Shown here piece by piece: positions 1 to 7,656 of a stretch of 33,762 bases of DNA. The stretch comes from Acidobacteria bacterium UBA2161 (GTDB lineage: Bacteria > Acidobacteriota > Vicinamibacteria > Vicinamibacterales > UBA823): assembly GCA_002328835.1 (NCBI GenBank), contig DCWN01000001.1, positions 1-33,762 of the forward strand, given 5' to 3'. The stretch's first letter is position 1. Every line of letters starts with the position of its first letter. Position numbers and translations under genes: made by a program. Below the pieces are notes generated by a model, which worked only from the letters and a program-made list of their open reading frames with translations, made no database searches and had not been told where the DNA came from.

Positions 1-35
1 CATTCGTTTGACCCCGTAGAGCCGGTAGACGGCTG

Positions 36-971
36 ATGACTTGGTACGTCGAGGCGCTGAAGAGGGCCACGGCACCTGGACCGCAAGGATCTGCAGTCGC
101 GCTTGCCGCCAAACCCATCGCTGACGTAACGACTGCCGACGTAGAGGCGATTCGAGCTGGTTGGCCACTGAGAACTACAGGATCGCGGGATGGTCAGACA
201 GGACCGAATCGTGCGCTTCGGCGACTACGCCACCTCTCTAACTGGGCCATCGCCAATGGCTATTTGGATAGTTCGCCGTTCCGGCGAGGCGATACCGTCG
301 TGGTGCACATTCCTCGGGATGGTGAGCGCCGTAGACGGCTCAATCCTGGGGAAGATCAGCGGTTGCTTGCCTACGCCGCAGAATCAGATCCCTGGCTTTT
401 TGCTCTGCTCATTGTCCTGCTTGATACCGGCTGTCGTATCGGAGAGATTCTGGCGCTTAGATGGGCGGAAGTGAAGTGGGGAGAGAATCTTCTGTTCATT
501 AAAGCGGACACGGCCAAGGACGCGGAGCCGCGTGACGTGCCCATGACGACGCCGGTTAAGGCCGTCCTCGAGATGCGTCGGCAGGCAGCAGATGGATCAG
601 TACTTCCAACTACGGCGTTTGTCTTCGGCGATGCGGTGGGGAAGCGTGTGAAGACCGCGCGCTGGCCGTGGGAGCGACTATGCGCCGCCCTGAAGATCAC
701 CGACCTGCATCTCCATGATCTCCGGCGTGAGTTCGCGTGTCGGCTTCGAGAGAGTGGAGCACCTGATCATGAGGTAGCCGACTGGCTGGGTCACGCGAAC
801 ATCTCGACCACGAGCGTCTACCTCAAGACGAACCGCGTCACCCTCCAGAAAGCCGCCCAAAGATTCGACCGTCGCCGGAAAAATTGTAAGGTAATTGTAA
901 GGTTGCTCCAGATCCCGCCGAAGAAGACCCCTCACTCGAAGCGTCAGATCGGCGCTAAGTCGTTGAATTAA
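36..971 (+). CDS. Tyrosine recombinase (phage-type integrase), probably N-terminally damaged
   Basis: Site-specific recombinase that would catalyse integration and excision of a mobile element by strand exchange through a 3'-phosphotyrosine. The catalytic set is visible in order: Arg in DTGCRIGEIL, a Lys in the KADTAKD beta-hairpin, HDLRREF (HxxR), the Gly-His in WLGHANIS, and the nucleophile Tyr in SVYLKTN. The core-binding helices are around residues 50-85 (RALRRLRHLSNWAIANGY). At 311 aa it lacks most of the N-terminal arm-binding region expected in relatives. The frame is closed by a TGA at 9-11, and a different frame before 36 reads plausible integrase sequence (HSFDPVEPVDG) before stopping at 34-36, so a frameshift is possible. 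Its stop lies 3 bases before the encoded CCA end of tRNA-Leu. Composition is less GC-rich than the genes that follow. The recombinase call is secure; activity is not. Confidence 0.88.
   Translation: MTWYVEALKRATAPGPQGSAVALAAKPIADVTTADVEAIRAGWPLRTTGSRDGQTGPNRALRRLRHLSNWAIANGYLDSSPFRRGDTVVVHIPRDGERRRRLNPGEDQRLLAYAAESDPWLFALLIVLLDTGCRIGEILALRWAEVKWGENLLFIKADTAKDAEPRDVPMTTPVKAVLEMRRQAADGSVLPTTAFVFGDAVGKRVKTARWPWERLCAALKITDLHLHDLRREFACRLRESGAPDHEVADWLGHANISTTSVYLKTNRVTLQKAAQRFDRRRKNCKVIVRLLQIPPKKTPHSKRQIGAKSLN
882..903. repeat. Tandem 11-bp direct repeat inside the integrase gene
   Basis: AATTGTAAGGT occurs twice head to tail (882-892 and 893-903), about 70 bp from the 3' end of the tRNA-Leu gene. 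The unit is AT-rich against a GC-rich background and about one helical turn long. Such spacing resembles arm-type or accessory binding sites near an attachment site, but this role is inference; a simple coding duplication is also possible. Confidence 0.5.
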
Positions 972-974
972 AGG

Positions 975-1062
975 TGGTGCGGAAGGGGGGATTCGAACCC
1001 CCACGCCCTTGTGAGGCACAAGCTCCTGAGGCTTGCGCGTCTGCCAGTTCCGCCACTTCCGC
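975..1062 (-). tRNA. tRNA-Leu (anticodon CAG)
   Basis: Reading the minus strand, the acceptor stem GCGGAAG (1062-1056) pairs with CTTCCGC (985-979). It is followed by discriminator A (978) and an encoded CCA (977-975). The anticodon stem CAAGC/GCTTG encloses the loop CTCAGGA, giving anticodon CAG. The T-arm is GGGGG TTCGAAT CCCCC at 1002-986. A long variable arm between the anticodon and T-arms makes this a class II tRNA, and together with the anticodon assigns leucine. The 3' end faces the integrase gene, the usual geometry for an element integrated at a tRNA 3' end. Confidence 0.97.
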
Positions 1063-1099
1063 AGTGGGGCAGGTCTCTCCGGGCGAACCCGGACTCATG

Positions 1100-1129
1100 A
1101 TTATAACTGGAAGCGCGAGAGGCCGTCGA
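1100..1129 (-). promoter_or_regulatory. Candidate sigma-70 promoter of tRNA-Leu
   Basis: On the minus strand a perfect TATAAT (1105-1100) is preceded, after an 18-base spacer, by TCGACG (1129-1124), a 4/6 match to TTGACA. The predicted leader of about 30 bases before the tRNA 5' end holds a CCGGG-TTCG-CCCGG hairpin (1092-1079) with a UUCG-type tetraloop. Confidence 0.5.
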
Positions 1130-1206
1130 CCGACGAACCCGCCGGCGCGGGCCACCGTCTAGTAAACTGAGGGTCTGTCGGCGGAATTCGGAGCAAGGAG
1201 GCAGTC

Positions 1207-2937
1207 GTGGCACGACGTGAGGTCAGGTTCGTTCTGACGTTCTTGATGATCGCTATCGTCTTCTTGATGGCCGGCGTGGTGGCGGCGCTCTTCTTCGTGT
1301 CGCGCGGGCCCTCGGTGCCGAGCAATGCGACGCTCGTGCTCAGAGTGCCGGGCGGCCTGACGGAGATCATGCCGAGCGGCCTGCTGGGGCACGTGTTCGA
1401 GGCGCCGCCGACCTTGCGGTCGGTTGTCGACAGCCTGCGCAAGGCCGCGGTGGACGACCGGGTGTCGCGGGTGGTCCTGGTTCCGAGCGGTGGCCAGGCG
1501 CTGTGGGCGAAGGTCCAGGAGGTCCGCGACGCGGTCCTGGCTTTCAAGCAGTCGGGGAAGCCGATCGTGGCCTACCTGGAATACGGCGGCGAGCAGCAGT
1601 ACTACCTGGCGACGGCGGCCGACGAGATCGCCCTGATGCCGACGAGCCCGCTCGACCTGACCGGTCTGGCGCGCTACGAGCTGTTCCTGCGCGGTTCGCT
1701 CGACAAGGTCGGTGCCTATCCCGACTTCCTGCACGTCGGCGACTACAAGACGGCGGCGAACCAGTACACGGAAGACTCGTTCACGCCGGCGCATCGAGAG
1801 ATGTCGGAGTCGCTGAACGCCGACATGTTCGATCAATTGGTGCGCGGCATCGCGGATGGGCGCGGCCGCCCCGAATCGGAGGTGCGCGCGCTCATCGACG
1901 AGGGCCCGTTCCTGCCCGAGGATGCGCTGGCGGCGGGGCTGGTCGATGGCCTGGCTTATGAAGACCAGTTGCTCGATCCCGACGAGAACGGGGAGCGCCG
2001 GATCGAGGGGGGCGACTATGCCGGCGTGAGCCTGCAAGCGGTCGGGCTGAATCAGGGGCCCAAGATTGCGGTGATCCACGCGGTCGGCGTCATCAACACC
2101 GGTCGCAGCGGCTACGACACGACGCAGGGCGAGGTCGTCGGATCGGACACGCTGGTCGAGTACCTGCGCGAGGCGCGTGAGGATGAGAGCGTTCGCGCCA
2201 TCGTGCTCAGGATCGACAGCCCTGGCGGGTCGGCGATTGCCTCGGACGTCATCTGGCGCGAGGTCGAGGTGACGCGCGAAGAGAAGCCGGTCATCGCGTC
2301 GATGTCAGACGTGGCGGCGTCGGGTGGCTACTACATCGCGATGCCGGCCGATGCGATCGTGGCGCAGCCGGGCACGCTCACCGGTTCGATCGGCGTCGTG
2401 GCGGGGAAGTTCGCCCTGGGCGAGACCTACGGCAAGCTCGGGGCGAACATCGAGTCGGTCAGTCAGGGTCGCTACGCCGAGATCGCCTCGCCGGTCAGGC
2501 CGTTCTCGCCCGACGAACGCGCCAAGCTGCAGCAGCAGCTCGACGCGGTGTACGACGCCTTCGTGGCGAAGGCGGCCGAGGGCCGCGGCACCACGCGCGA
2601 GCGGATACACGCCGTGGCGCAGGGTCGGGTCTGGACCGGGCAGCAGGGACGGCAGGTCGGATTGGTCGACGAGCTTGGCGGCCTCGACCGTGCGATCGCG
2701 CTGGCGAAGCAACGGGCGGACATCGAGCAGAACGACGAGGTCGAACTGGTGAACTATCCGCCGCCGCGCGGGTTCTTCGAGATGCTGAGCCAGCCGCTCG
2801 GCGGTGTGCGCGAGCGCCTGGTGGCGTCGTTGCTGTCGCCGACCGAGCAGAAGGTGGCGAGTGTGCTGGCGGCGCCGATGCAGCTCTTCCGGCCGGGGGA
2901 AGTGTTGGCCTTGATGCCGTACGTGTTTGTGCCGTAG
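1207..2937 (+). CDS. sppA: Signal peptide peptidase SppA, long (67K) type
   Basis: Membrane-anchored serine protease that degrades signal peptides left in the inner membrane after secretion. The 576 aa length fits the long, duplicated SppA form with two ClpP-like domains. An N-terminal membrane anchor spans about residues 8-31. The catalytic dyad is the Ser-Lys kind: the general-base lysine is K181 in GDYKTAAN of the N-terminal half, and the nucleophile is S372 in VAASGGYYIA of the C-terminal half. The GTG start at 1207 was chosen because AAGGAGG at 1195-1201 is an excellent ribosome binding site. The gene stands alone, with tRNA-Leu divergent upstream and the PpiD-like gene convergent 6 bases downstream. 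Both neighbouring products deal with envelope protein quality, though they are not co-transcribed. No terminator hairpin is evident between the two convergent stops. Confidence 0.95.
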   Translation: MARREVRFVLTFLMIAIVFLMAGVVAALFFVSRGPSVPSNATLVLRVPGGLTEIMPSGLLGHVFEAPPTLRSVVDSLRKAAVDDRVSRVVLVPSGGQALWAKVQEVRDAVLAFKQSGKPIVAYLEYGGEQQYYLATAADEIALMPTSPLDLTGLARYELFLRGSLDKVGAYPDFLHVGDYKTAANQYTEDSFTPAHREMSESLNADMFDQLVRGIADGRGRPESEVRALIDEGPFLPEDALAAGLVDGLAYEDQLLDPDENGERRIEGGDYAGVSLQAVGLNQGPKIAVIHAVGVINTGRSGYDTTQGEVVGSDTLVEYLREAREDESVRAIVLRIDSPGGSAIASDVIWREVEVTREEKPVIASMSDVAASGGYYIAMPADAIVAQPGTLTGSIGVVAGKFALGETYGKLGANIESVSQGRYAEIASPVRPFSPDERAKLQQQLDAVYDAFVAKAAEGRGTTRERIHAVAQGRVWTGQQGRQVGLVDELGGLDRAIALAKQRADIEQNDEVELVNYPPPRGFFEMLSQPLGGVRERLVASLLSPTEQKVASVLAAPMQLFRPGEVLALMPYVFVP

Positions 2938-2943
2938 GCCGAG

Positions 2944-4860
2944 CTAGATAATCGACAGGGCCATGGTCTGCAGGTCGATGTCGATCTGCATCGATTCCTT
3001 GGCCTTGGTCATGTAGGCGCTGAAGAAGCGCCCTTGCTGATCGAAGAGCAGCTCGCCGCGCAGGCTGTCGACGGCGGTCGCGAAGCCTTCGTCGGTCACA
3101 TCCTCCCGCTCGGCCACGTGAATCACGGCGACGACATTGTCGGCCGCCAGCACGTCGCTGGTCTCTCCAACCCCTAGCGAAAAGGCGAGTTCCTCGATTT
3201 CAGGCCGTGCGCCGAGGCCTGGCAGCGCGGTGCCACGGACGACCAGTTCGGTCGTGGTGACGGCCAGATCGGCCTCTTCGGCGGCGGCCGCGAAATCGTC
3301 GGCGGCCTGCAAGGTCGGCGTCAGTTCGGCGGCGCGCTGCTCGGCGGCGGCCTGCGCGTGCTCGTCGACCAGATCCGACTCGACCTGCTCGCGCACCTCG
3401 TCGAGCTCAGGCGCGTACGCCTCCTGCTCGTCGGTCACGGTGAGGAAGACATGGCCGGTCGGCGTGCGCAGCGGCCCGCCGACCTCGCCCGGCGCGAACG
3501 AGAACGCGGCCGAGGCCACGCCGGCGGCGAGGCCGAGCCGGTCGATCGCGTCGGTGCGGCCGAAGTAGTTCGACTCTTCCACGGTCAGGCCACGGTCGGC
3601 GGCGGCCTGTGCGAGGTCCTCGGGCGTCGCGATCTGGCCGGCGAGCTGCTCGGCCATCAGGTCGGCCTGGCTCTGCGCCTGCTCCCACTGCAACTGGTCG
3701 GCAATCTGGTCGCGGACCTCCTCGAGCGGACGTGTCGCGGCCTCTCGCGTGTCGGTCACGTGAATGATGTGGAAGCCGTATTCGGTCTGCACGAGGTCGC
3801 TGATCGTGTCGGGTTCCATCGAGAAGGCCGCCGTCTCGAACTCGGGCACCATCCGCCCGCGGCTGAAGTAGTCGAGGTCGCCGCCCAGGGTCGCCGACCC
3901 GACATCGTCCGAGTGTTCCTCGGCCAGCGCGGCGAAGTCGCCGCCGGCGCGCGCCTCGGCCAGCACGGCTTCCGCCCGGGCGCGCACGGAGGCCTCGTCC
4001 TGTCCTTCGGTCTCGAAGAGGATGTGGCTGGCGCGGACCTGCTCGGGGTTCGAGTACTGCGATGCGTTCTCGGTGTAGGACCGCTCGATGTCGGCGTCGG
4101 GCACGACGACGCCGGCGCGCAAACTCTCGGCGTCGATGAGGAGGTAGTCGATCTTCCGCTTCTCGGGGATCCGGTAGGTCTCGGCGTTCGCCTCGAGGTG
4201 CGCGGCCAGTTCCTCGTCGGTCACCGTGATGCCATCGCGGAACTCGACCGGCGAGAACGTGACGATATCGAGCTTCACCTTCTCGTTGCGCACCCGGTAC
4301 TCTTCGCGCAACTCGTCGTCGGAGACTTCGATCCAGCCCGTGATGGCGGCGCGGAGCTTGTCGAGCAGGATGCTGCGGCGGATGTCTTCCTCGAACTGCG
4401 CCGGCGTCATCGGCGGCACCTGCGAACGGAGCAGCAGCCGGTACTGCTCCTCGCCGATGAACACGCCGTTGTCCTGCAAGCCCGGCAAATTCAGGATGCG
4501 CTCGCGCACCTCGATGTCGCTCGCCGACAACTCGAGCCGCTCGGCCTCGACGACGGCGGCCTCCTCGTCGATCATCTGCTGCAGAATCTGCTGATCGATG
4601 CCGAGCTGGCGCAGCAACTGGTCGTTGAGTTCGCCGCCGTAGGCCATCTGGTACGACTGCAACTGCTGGAAGTAGACGCGGCGGAAGTCGTTCGACGTGA
4701 TCTCGCGGCCCTCGACGCTCGCGACGACGTCGGTCGGCGCGGCGCCGGGCACGGTCGTGAGGAAGTCGGGGACGTAGAAGAAGACGAATGCCAGGCAGAC
4801 GGCCGCCAGGCTCCACTTGAGCCAGTTCTTGTGCTGGCGCATCCGATCGAGCATCGTCAT
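2944..4860 (-). CDS. ppiD: PpiD-like membrane-anchored peptidyl-prolyl isomerase / foldase
   Basis: Periplasmic folding factor tethered to the inner membrane. In the 638 aa product one transmembrane segment lies at about residues 14-33, followed by a SurA/PpiD-type chaperone region (about 40-265) and a parvulin (PpiC) domain at about 273-370. That domain opens with RASHILF, with the conserved His at 279, and has the GGDLDYFSRGRMVPEF core. A second, degenerate parvulin-like segment may lie near residues 540-600. The ATG at 4860 is preferred to an in-frame ATG at 4980, because the extra 40 residues would put a polar, unconserved stretch before the anchor, and a purine-rich AGGGAG lies upstream of 4860. 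It is transcribed divergently from the diguanylate cyclase gene. On the minus strand GGAACTT (4927-4921) sits upstream and resembles an ECF sigma -35 element, but no matching -10 is clear. Confidence 0.92.
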   Translation of the reverse strand: MTMLDRMRQHKNWLKWSLAAVCLAFVFFYVPDFLTTVPGAAPTDVVASVEGREITSNDFRRVYFQQLQSYQMAYGGELNDQLLRQLGIDQQILQQMIDEEAAVVEAERLELSASDIEVRERILNLPGLQDNGVFIGEEQYRLLLRSQVPPMTPAQFEEDIRRSILLDKLRAAITGWIEVSDDELREEYRVRNEKVKLDIVTFSPVEFRDGITVTDEELAAHLEANAETYRIPEKRKIDYLLIDAESLRAGVVVPDADIERSYTENASQYSNPEQVRASHILFETEGQDEASVRARAEAVLAEARAGGDFAALAEEHSDDVGSATLGGDLDYFSRGRMVPEFETAAFSMEPDTISDLVQTEYGFHIIHVTDTREAATRPLEEVRDQIADQLQWEQAQSQADLMAEQLAGQIATPEDLAQAAADRGLTVEESNYFGRTDAIDRLGLAAGVASAAFSFAPGEVGGPLRTPTGHVFLTVTDEQEAYAPELDEVREQVESDLVDEHAQAAAEQRAAELTPTLQAADDFAAAAEEADLAVTTTELVVRGTALPGLGARPEIEELAFSLGVGETSDVLAADNVVAVIHVAEREDVTDEGFATAVDSLRGELLFDQQGRFFSAYMTKAKESMQIDIDLQTMALSII

Positions 4861-5064
4861 GGTCTGCTTGCTCCCTGCGCGACCGCCGACGGTCGGCTGA
4901 GGATCTGATGGTAGAACAAGAAGTTCCGTGTCCGCAAGCACTTGAACCCGATGCACGCTTCTGCTCACGGCTTGGGGCACCTGACCGCACGCCCGCCGGG
5001 GGCGACGGGGCGATGTGGTATATTTTCGGTGGATAGAAAGACTTAGGGAGATCGAAGGGTCGTT

Positions 5065-6600
5065 TTGCAGGCCACGTCACGGCGGTTCGCGACCGCGTCG
5101 ACGCGCCGCCGTGGGGAGCGGAGACGTACCGGCGTCGCGGTGACCGTCTACCACGTCAGCTCGGACGTCGACGCCCACGTCGCACAACTCAAACGACTCA
5201 GCCGCTTTCGCGTGACGTGCGTCGATCAGCGGAAGATCTCGAGCCGCGGCCCGATGCGCGCGAGCGACCTGGTGCTCTGGGAGCTGGCGTCGGGCCGGCG
5301 GCCCGGCCGGCGCCGGATCGAGTCGTTGGCACGCGGCGTGCCGTTCGTTTCGTACTCCATCGAGGGGACGAAGTCGCTCGCCCACATGTCCCGGGCGCTC
5401 GGTTTCGCGGCGCACCTCAAGGCCCCGTTGTCGTCGGTCGAGATCGAGCGACAGCTACTGCTGGGCGAGTCGCTCGATCTGTCGACGCGGCTCCGCCGGT
5501 TTCAGACGATTCTTCGGCGCCATCTGGCCAAGCCCGACGTGATGGCAGAGGTGTACCGCAGCGTGAACGTGTCGGTCGAGCCGAAAAAAGTCGCCGACGC
5601 TCTGGTCGGTCATGCCGCGCGGTGGCTGCCGGTGCCGGCCTGGGCGGTCATCGTGCCGGACGAGTCGGCCGTGGCGAAGGTGGTGGCGAGTCGCGGGTTG
5701 ACGGCGCGGCTCCAGCGCGGCGCGCTGGCGCTCGGCAAGTGGGTCGTCCGCCGCGGGGACGATGCGATTTCGGCCGATTTGTCGAACGATCGACGGACGC
5801 CCAAGGGCCCCCCGGTGGCCGCGCTCGGCTTCCCGATGGTCAGCCGGGGCCGGACGGTCGGCGCGCTCATTGGGCTCGACCTCACCAAGTCCGAGCGCGC
5901 ACTGCTGCTGGGCGGACCGCTGCTCGACGCCGTGGGCATGTTGCTCGAACCCGCGGCGGTCGCCTTCGACAACGCGGTCAATCTGAAACGCGCCGAGTCG
6001 CTGTCGGTGACCGACGATCTGACGCGGCTCTACAACTCGCGGTTCCTCGGGCTGGTGCTCCGGCGCGAAACGAAACGGACGTCGCGCAGCGGCTATCCGC
6101 TGTCGATGCTCTTCATCGACATGGACGGGTTCAAGATCGTGAACGACAACCACGGGCATCTCTACGGTAGCCGGGCGCTGGTCGAGGCGGCGCAGGTCAT
6201 CAAGGTGAGCGCCCGGGAGACCGACGTCGTGGCCCGGTTCGGCGGCGACGAGTTCGCGGTCGTGCTGCCCGACACGGACACGGAAGGTGCGAAGGCGGTG
6301 GGCGAGCGCGTCCGCGACGAGATCGCGGCGCACAAGTTCCTCGCCAGTGCCGGCTTCGACATCCGGCTGACGGCGTCGGTGGGGGTGGCCACGCTGCCCG
6401 GCGTGGCGTCGAACGCCGACGGGCTGCTGCAGGCGGCCGACCGGGCGATGTACGAGGTCAAGGCGCAGGGCAAGAACGGCATCTATCGTCGCCGATTGAT
6501 GAGCGCGATGCAGCGGATGCCACTGGAGCCTGTCGGGCGGCTCGCGGCGAGCCGACAAGTACCGAGGCAGGCGGTCGATTCTTCTGGGGGAGCTGGTTGA
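5065..6600 (+). CDS. Diguanylate cyclase: degenerate receiver-like N-terminus, GAF, GGDEF
   Basis: Predicted to make cyclic di-GMP from two GTP. The GGDEF domain (about residues 315-480) has an intact signature GGDEF at 393-397. An RxxD inhibitory site (RETD, 384-387) lies exactly five residues before it, so the cyclase looks active and product-inhibited. Residues about 165-300 resemble a GAF domain. Residues about 26-130 resemble a receiver fold without an obvious phospho-acceptor Asp. No membrane segment is seen, so it should be cytoplasmic. The TTG start at 5065 has a purine-rich stretch just upstream; an in-frame GTG at 5140 (protein starting VTVYHVSS) is a real alternative. A -10-like TATATT lies at 5019-5024 without a good -35. 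The stop overlaps the mreB start (TTGA, 6597-6600), which implies translational coupling to the cell-shape genes. Confidence 0.92.
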   Translation: MQATSRRFATASTRRRGERRRTGVAVTVYHVSSDVDAHVAQLKRLSRFRVTCVDQRKISSRGPMRASDLVLWELASGRRPGRRRIESLARGVPFVSYSIEGTKSLAHMSRALGFAAHLKAPLSSVEIERQLLLGESLDLSTRLRRFQTILRRHLAKPDVMAEVYRSVNVSVEPKKVADALVGHAARWLPVPAWAVIVPDESAVAKVVASRGLTARLQRGALALGKWVVRRGDDAISADLSNDRRTPKGPPVAALGFPMVSRGRTVGALIGLDLTKSERALLLGGPLLDAVGMLLEPAAVAFDNAVNLKRAESLSVTDDLTRLYNSRFLGLVLRRETKRTSRSGYPLSMLFIDMDGFKIVNDNHGHLYGSRALVEAAQVIKVSARETDVVARFGGDEFAVVLPDTDTEGAKAVGERVRDEIAAHKFLASAGFDIRLTASVGVATLPGVASNADGLLQAADRAMYEVKAQGKNGIYRRRLMSAMQRMPLEPVGRLAASRQVPRQAVDSSGGAG

Positions 6601-7622
6601 GCCTACGGTCGGTGTTTTCGCTGTTCTCGAGTGACCTGGCCATCGATCTGGGCACGGCCAATACGTGCGTCTACGCGCGCGCGAAGGGCATCGTCGTCAA
6701 CGAGCCCTCGATCGTGGCCATCAACAAGGTCAACGGCCGGATCGAGGCGGTGGGCAAGGACGCCAAGGAGATGCTGGGCCGGACGCCCGGCAACATCGTG
6801 GCGATCAAGCCGATGAAGGACGGCGTCATCGCCGACTTCGAGATCACCGAGAAGATGCTCACCTACTTCATCAAGAAGGCGCACAATCGGAACGTCTGGG
6901 TCCGGCCGCGCATCGTCATCGGGGTGCCGTCGGAGATTACCCAGGTCGAGAAGCGCGCCGTGAAGGACAGCGCCTACCGCGCCAAAGCGAGCGAGGTGCA
7001 TCTGGTGGAGGAGGCCATGGCGGCGGCGATCGGCGCGGGCATGCCGATTACCGAGCCGTCGGGCAACATGATCGTCGACATCGGCGGCGGGACCACCGAC
7101 ATCGCGGTCATCTCGCTGGCGGGCATCGTCTACAGCCGCGCCGTCCGGGTCGCGGGCAACGAGATGGACGAAGCGATCATCCAGTACATCAAGAAGACGT
7201 ACAACCTGCTCATCGGTGAACGCACGTCCGAGCAGATCAAGATGCAGATCGGTTCGGCGTATCCGCTCGAGGAGCCATTAACGATGGAGATCAAGGGACG
7301 CCACCTGATCGAGGGCATCCCGAAGACGATCACCATCAGTGACGAGGAGATTCGCGAAGCGCTGACCGAGACGGTGAACGTCATCGTCGATGCGGTGCGT
7401 GTCGCGCTCGAACGCACGCCTCCGGAGCTGTCGGCCGACATCGTCGACCGCGGCGTGGTGCTGACCGGCGGCGGTTCGATGTTGAAGAACTTGGACAAGC
7501 GGTTGAGGGAAGAGACAGGCTTGCCGCTCGCGATGGCGGAAGACCCGCTGTCATCCGTCGTGTATGGCGCCGGCAAGATGCTCGCGAACTTCGACTTGCT
7601 GAGGAAGATCTCGATCGACTAG
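6597..7622 (+). CDS. mreB: Rod shape-determining protein MreB
   Basis: Actin-like ATPase that forms membrane-associated filaments and directs lateral cell-wall synthesis through the elongasome. The 341 aa length is typical. Visible ATPase motifs are the phosphate-1 loop DLGTANT (about 17-23), phosphate-2 DIGGGTTD (161-168) and the adenosine motif LTGGGSMLKN near the C-terminus. The start is TTG at 6597, overlapping the stop of the diguanylate cyclase by 4 bases, with GGGGGAG about 6 bases upstream as ribosome binding site. mreC follows after 34 bases. It is the first of the standard mreBCD-mrdA-rodA series, so the organism should be rod-shaped or have had rod-shaped ancestors. Confidence 0.98.
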   Translation: MSLRSVFSLFSSDLAIDLGTANTCVYARAKGIVVNEPSIVAINKVNGRIEAVGKDAKEMLGRTPGNIVAIKPMKDGVIADFEITEKMLTYFIKKAHNRNVWVRPRIVIGVPSEITQVEKRAVKDSAYRAKASEVHLVEEAMAAAIGAGMPITEPSGNMIVDIGGGTTDIAVISLAGIVYSRAVRVAGNEMDEAIIQYIKKTYNLLIGERTSEQIKMQIGSAYPLEEPLTMEIKGRHLIEGIPKTITISDEEIREALTETVNVIVDAVRVALERTPPELSADIVDRGVVLTGGGSMLKNLDKRLREETGLPLAMAEDPLSSVVYGAGKMLANFDLLRKISID

Positions 7623-7656
7623 TCAGCTCCGATCGCGGTCTGCCCACAAAGAGACT

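Noticed and set aside
2938..2990. Bidirectional terminator between the convergent sppA and PpiD-like genes
   Set aside because: Only 6 bases separate the stops and no inverted repeat with a T-run is visible around them.
3358..4908. A 516-codon open frame on the plus strand, opposite the PpiD-like gene
   Set aside because: Its product is Leu/Val/Arg/Gly-rich without domain structure, and the opposite strand encodes a clear SurA/parvulin protein. It is a GC-driven shadow frame.
4861..4980. An upstream ATG (4980) for the PpiD-like protein
   Set aside because: The 40 extra residues are not signal- or domain-like and would precede a well-formed N-terminal anchor; 4860 has a better upstream purine tract.
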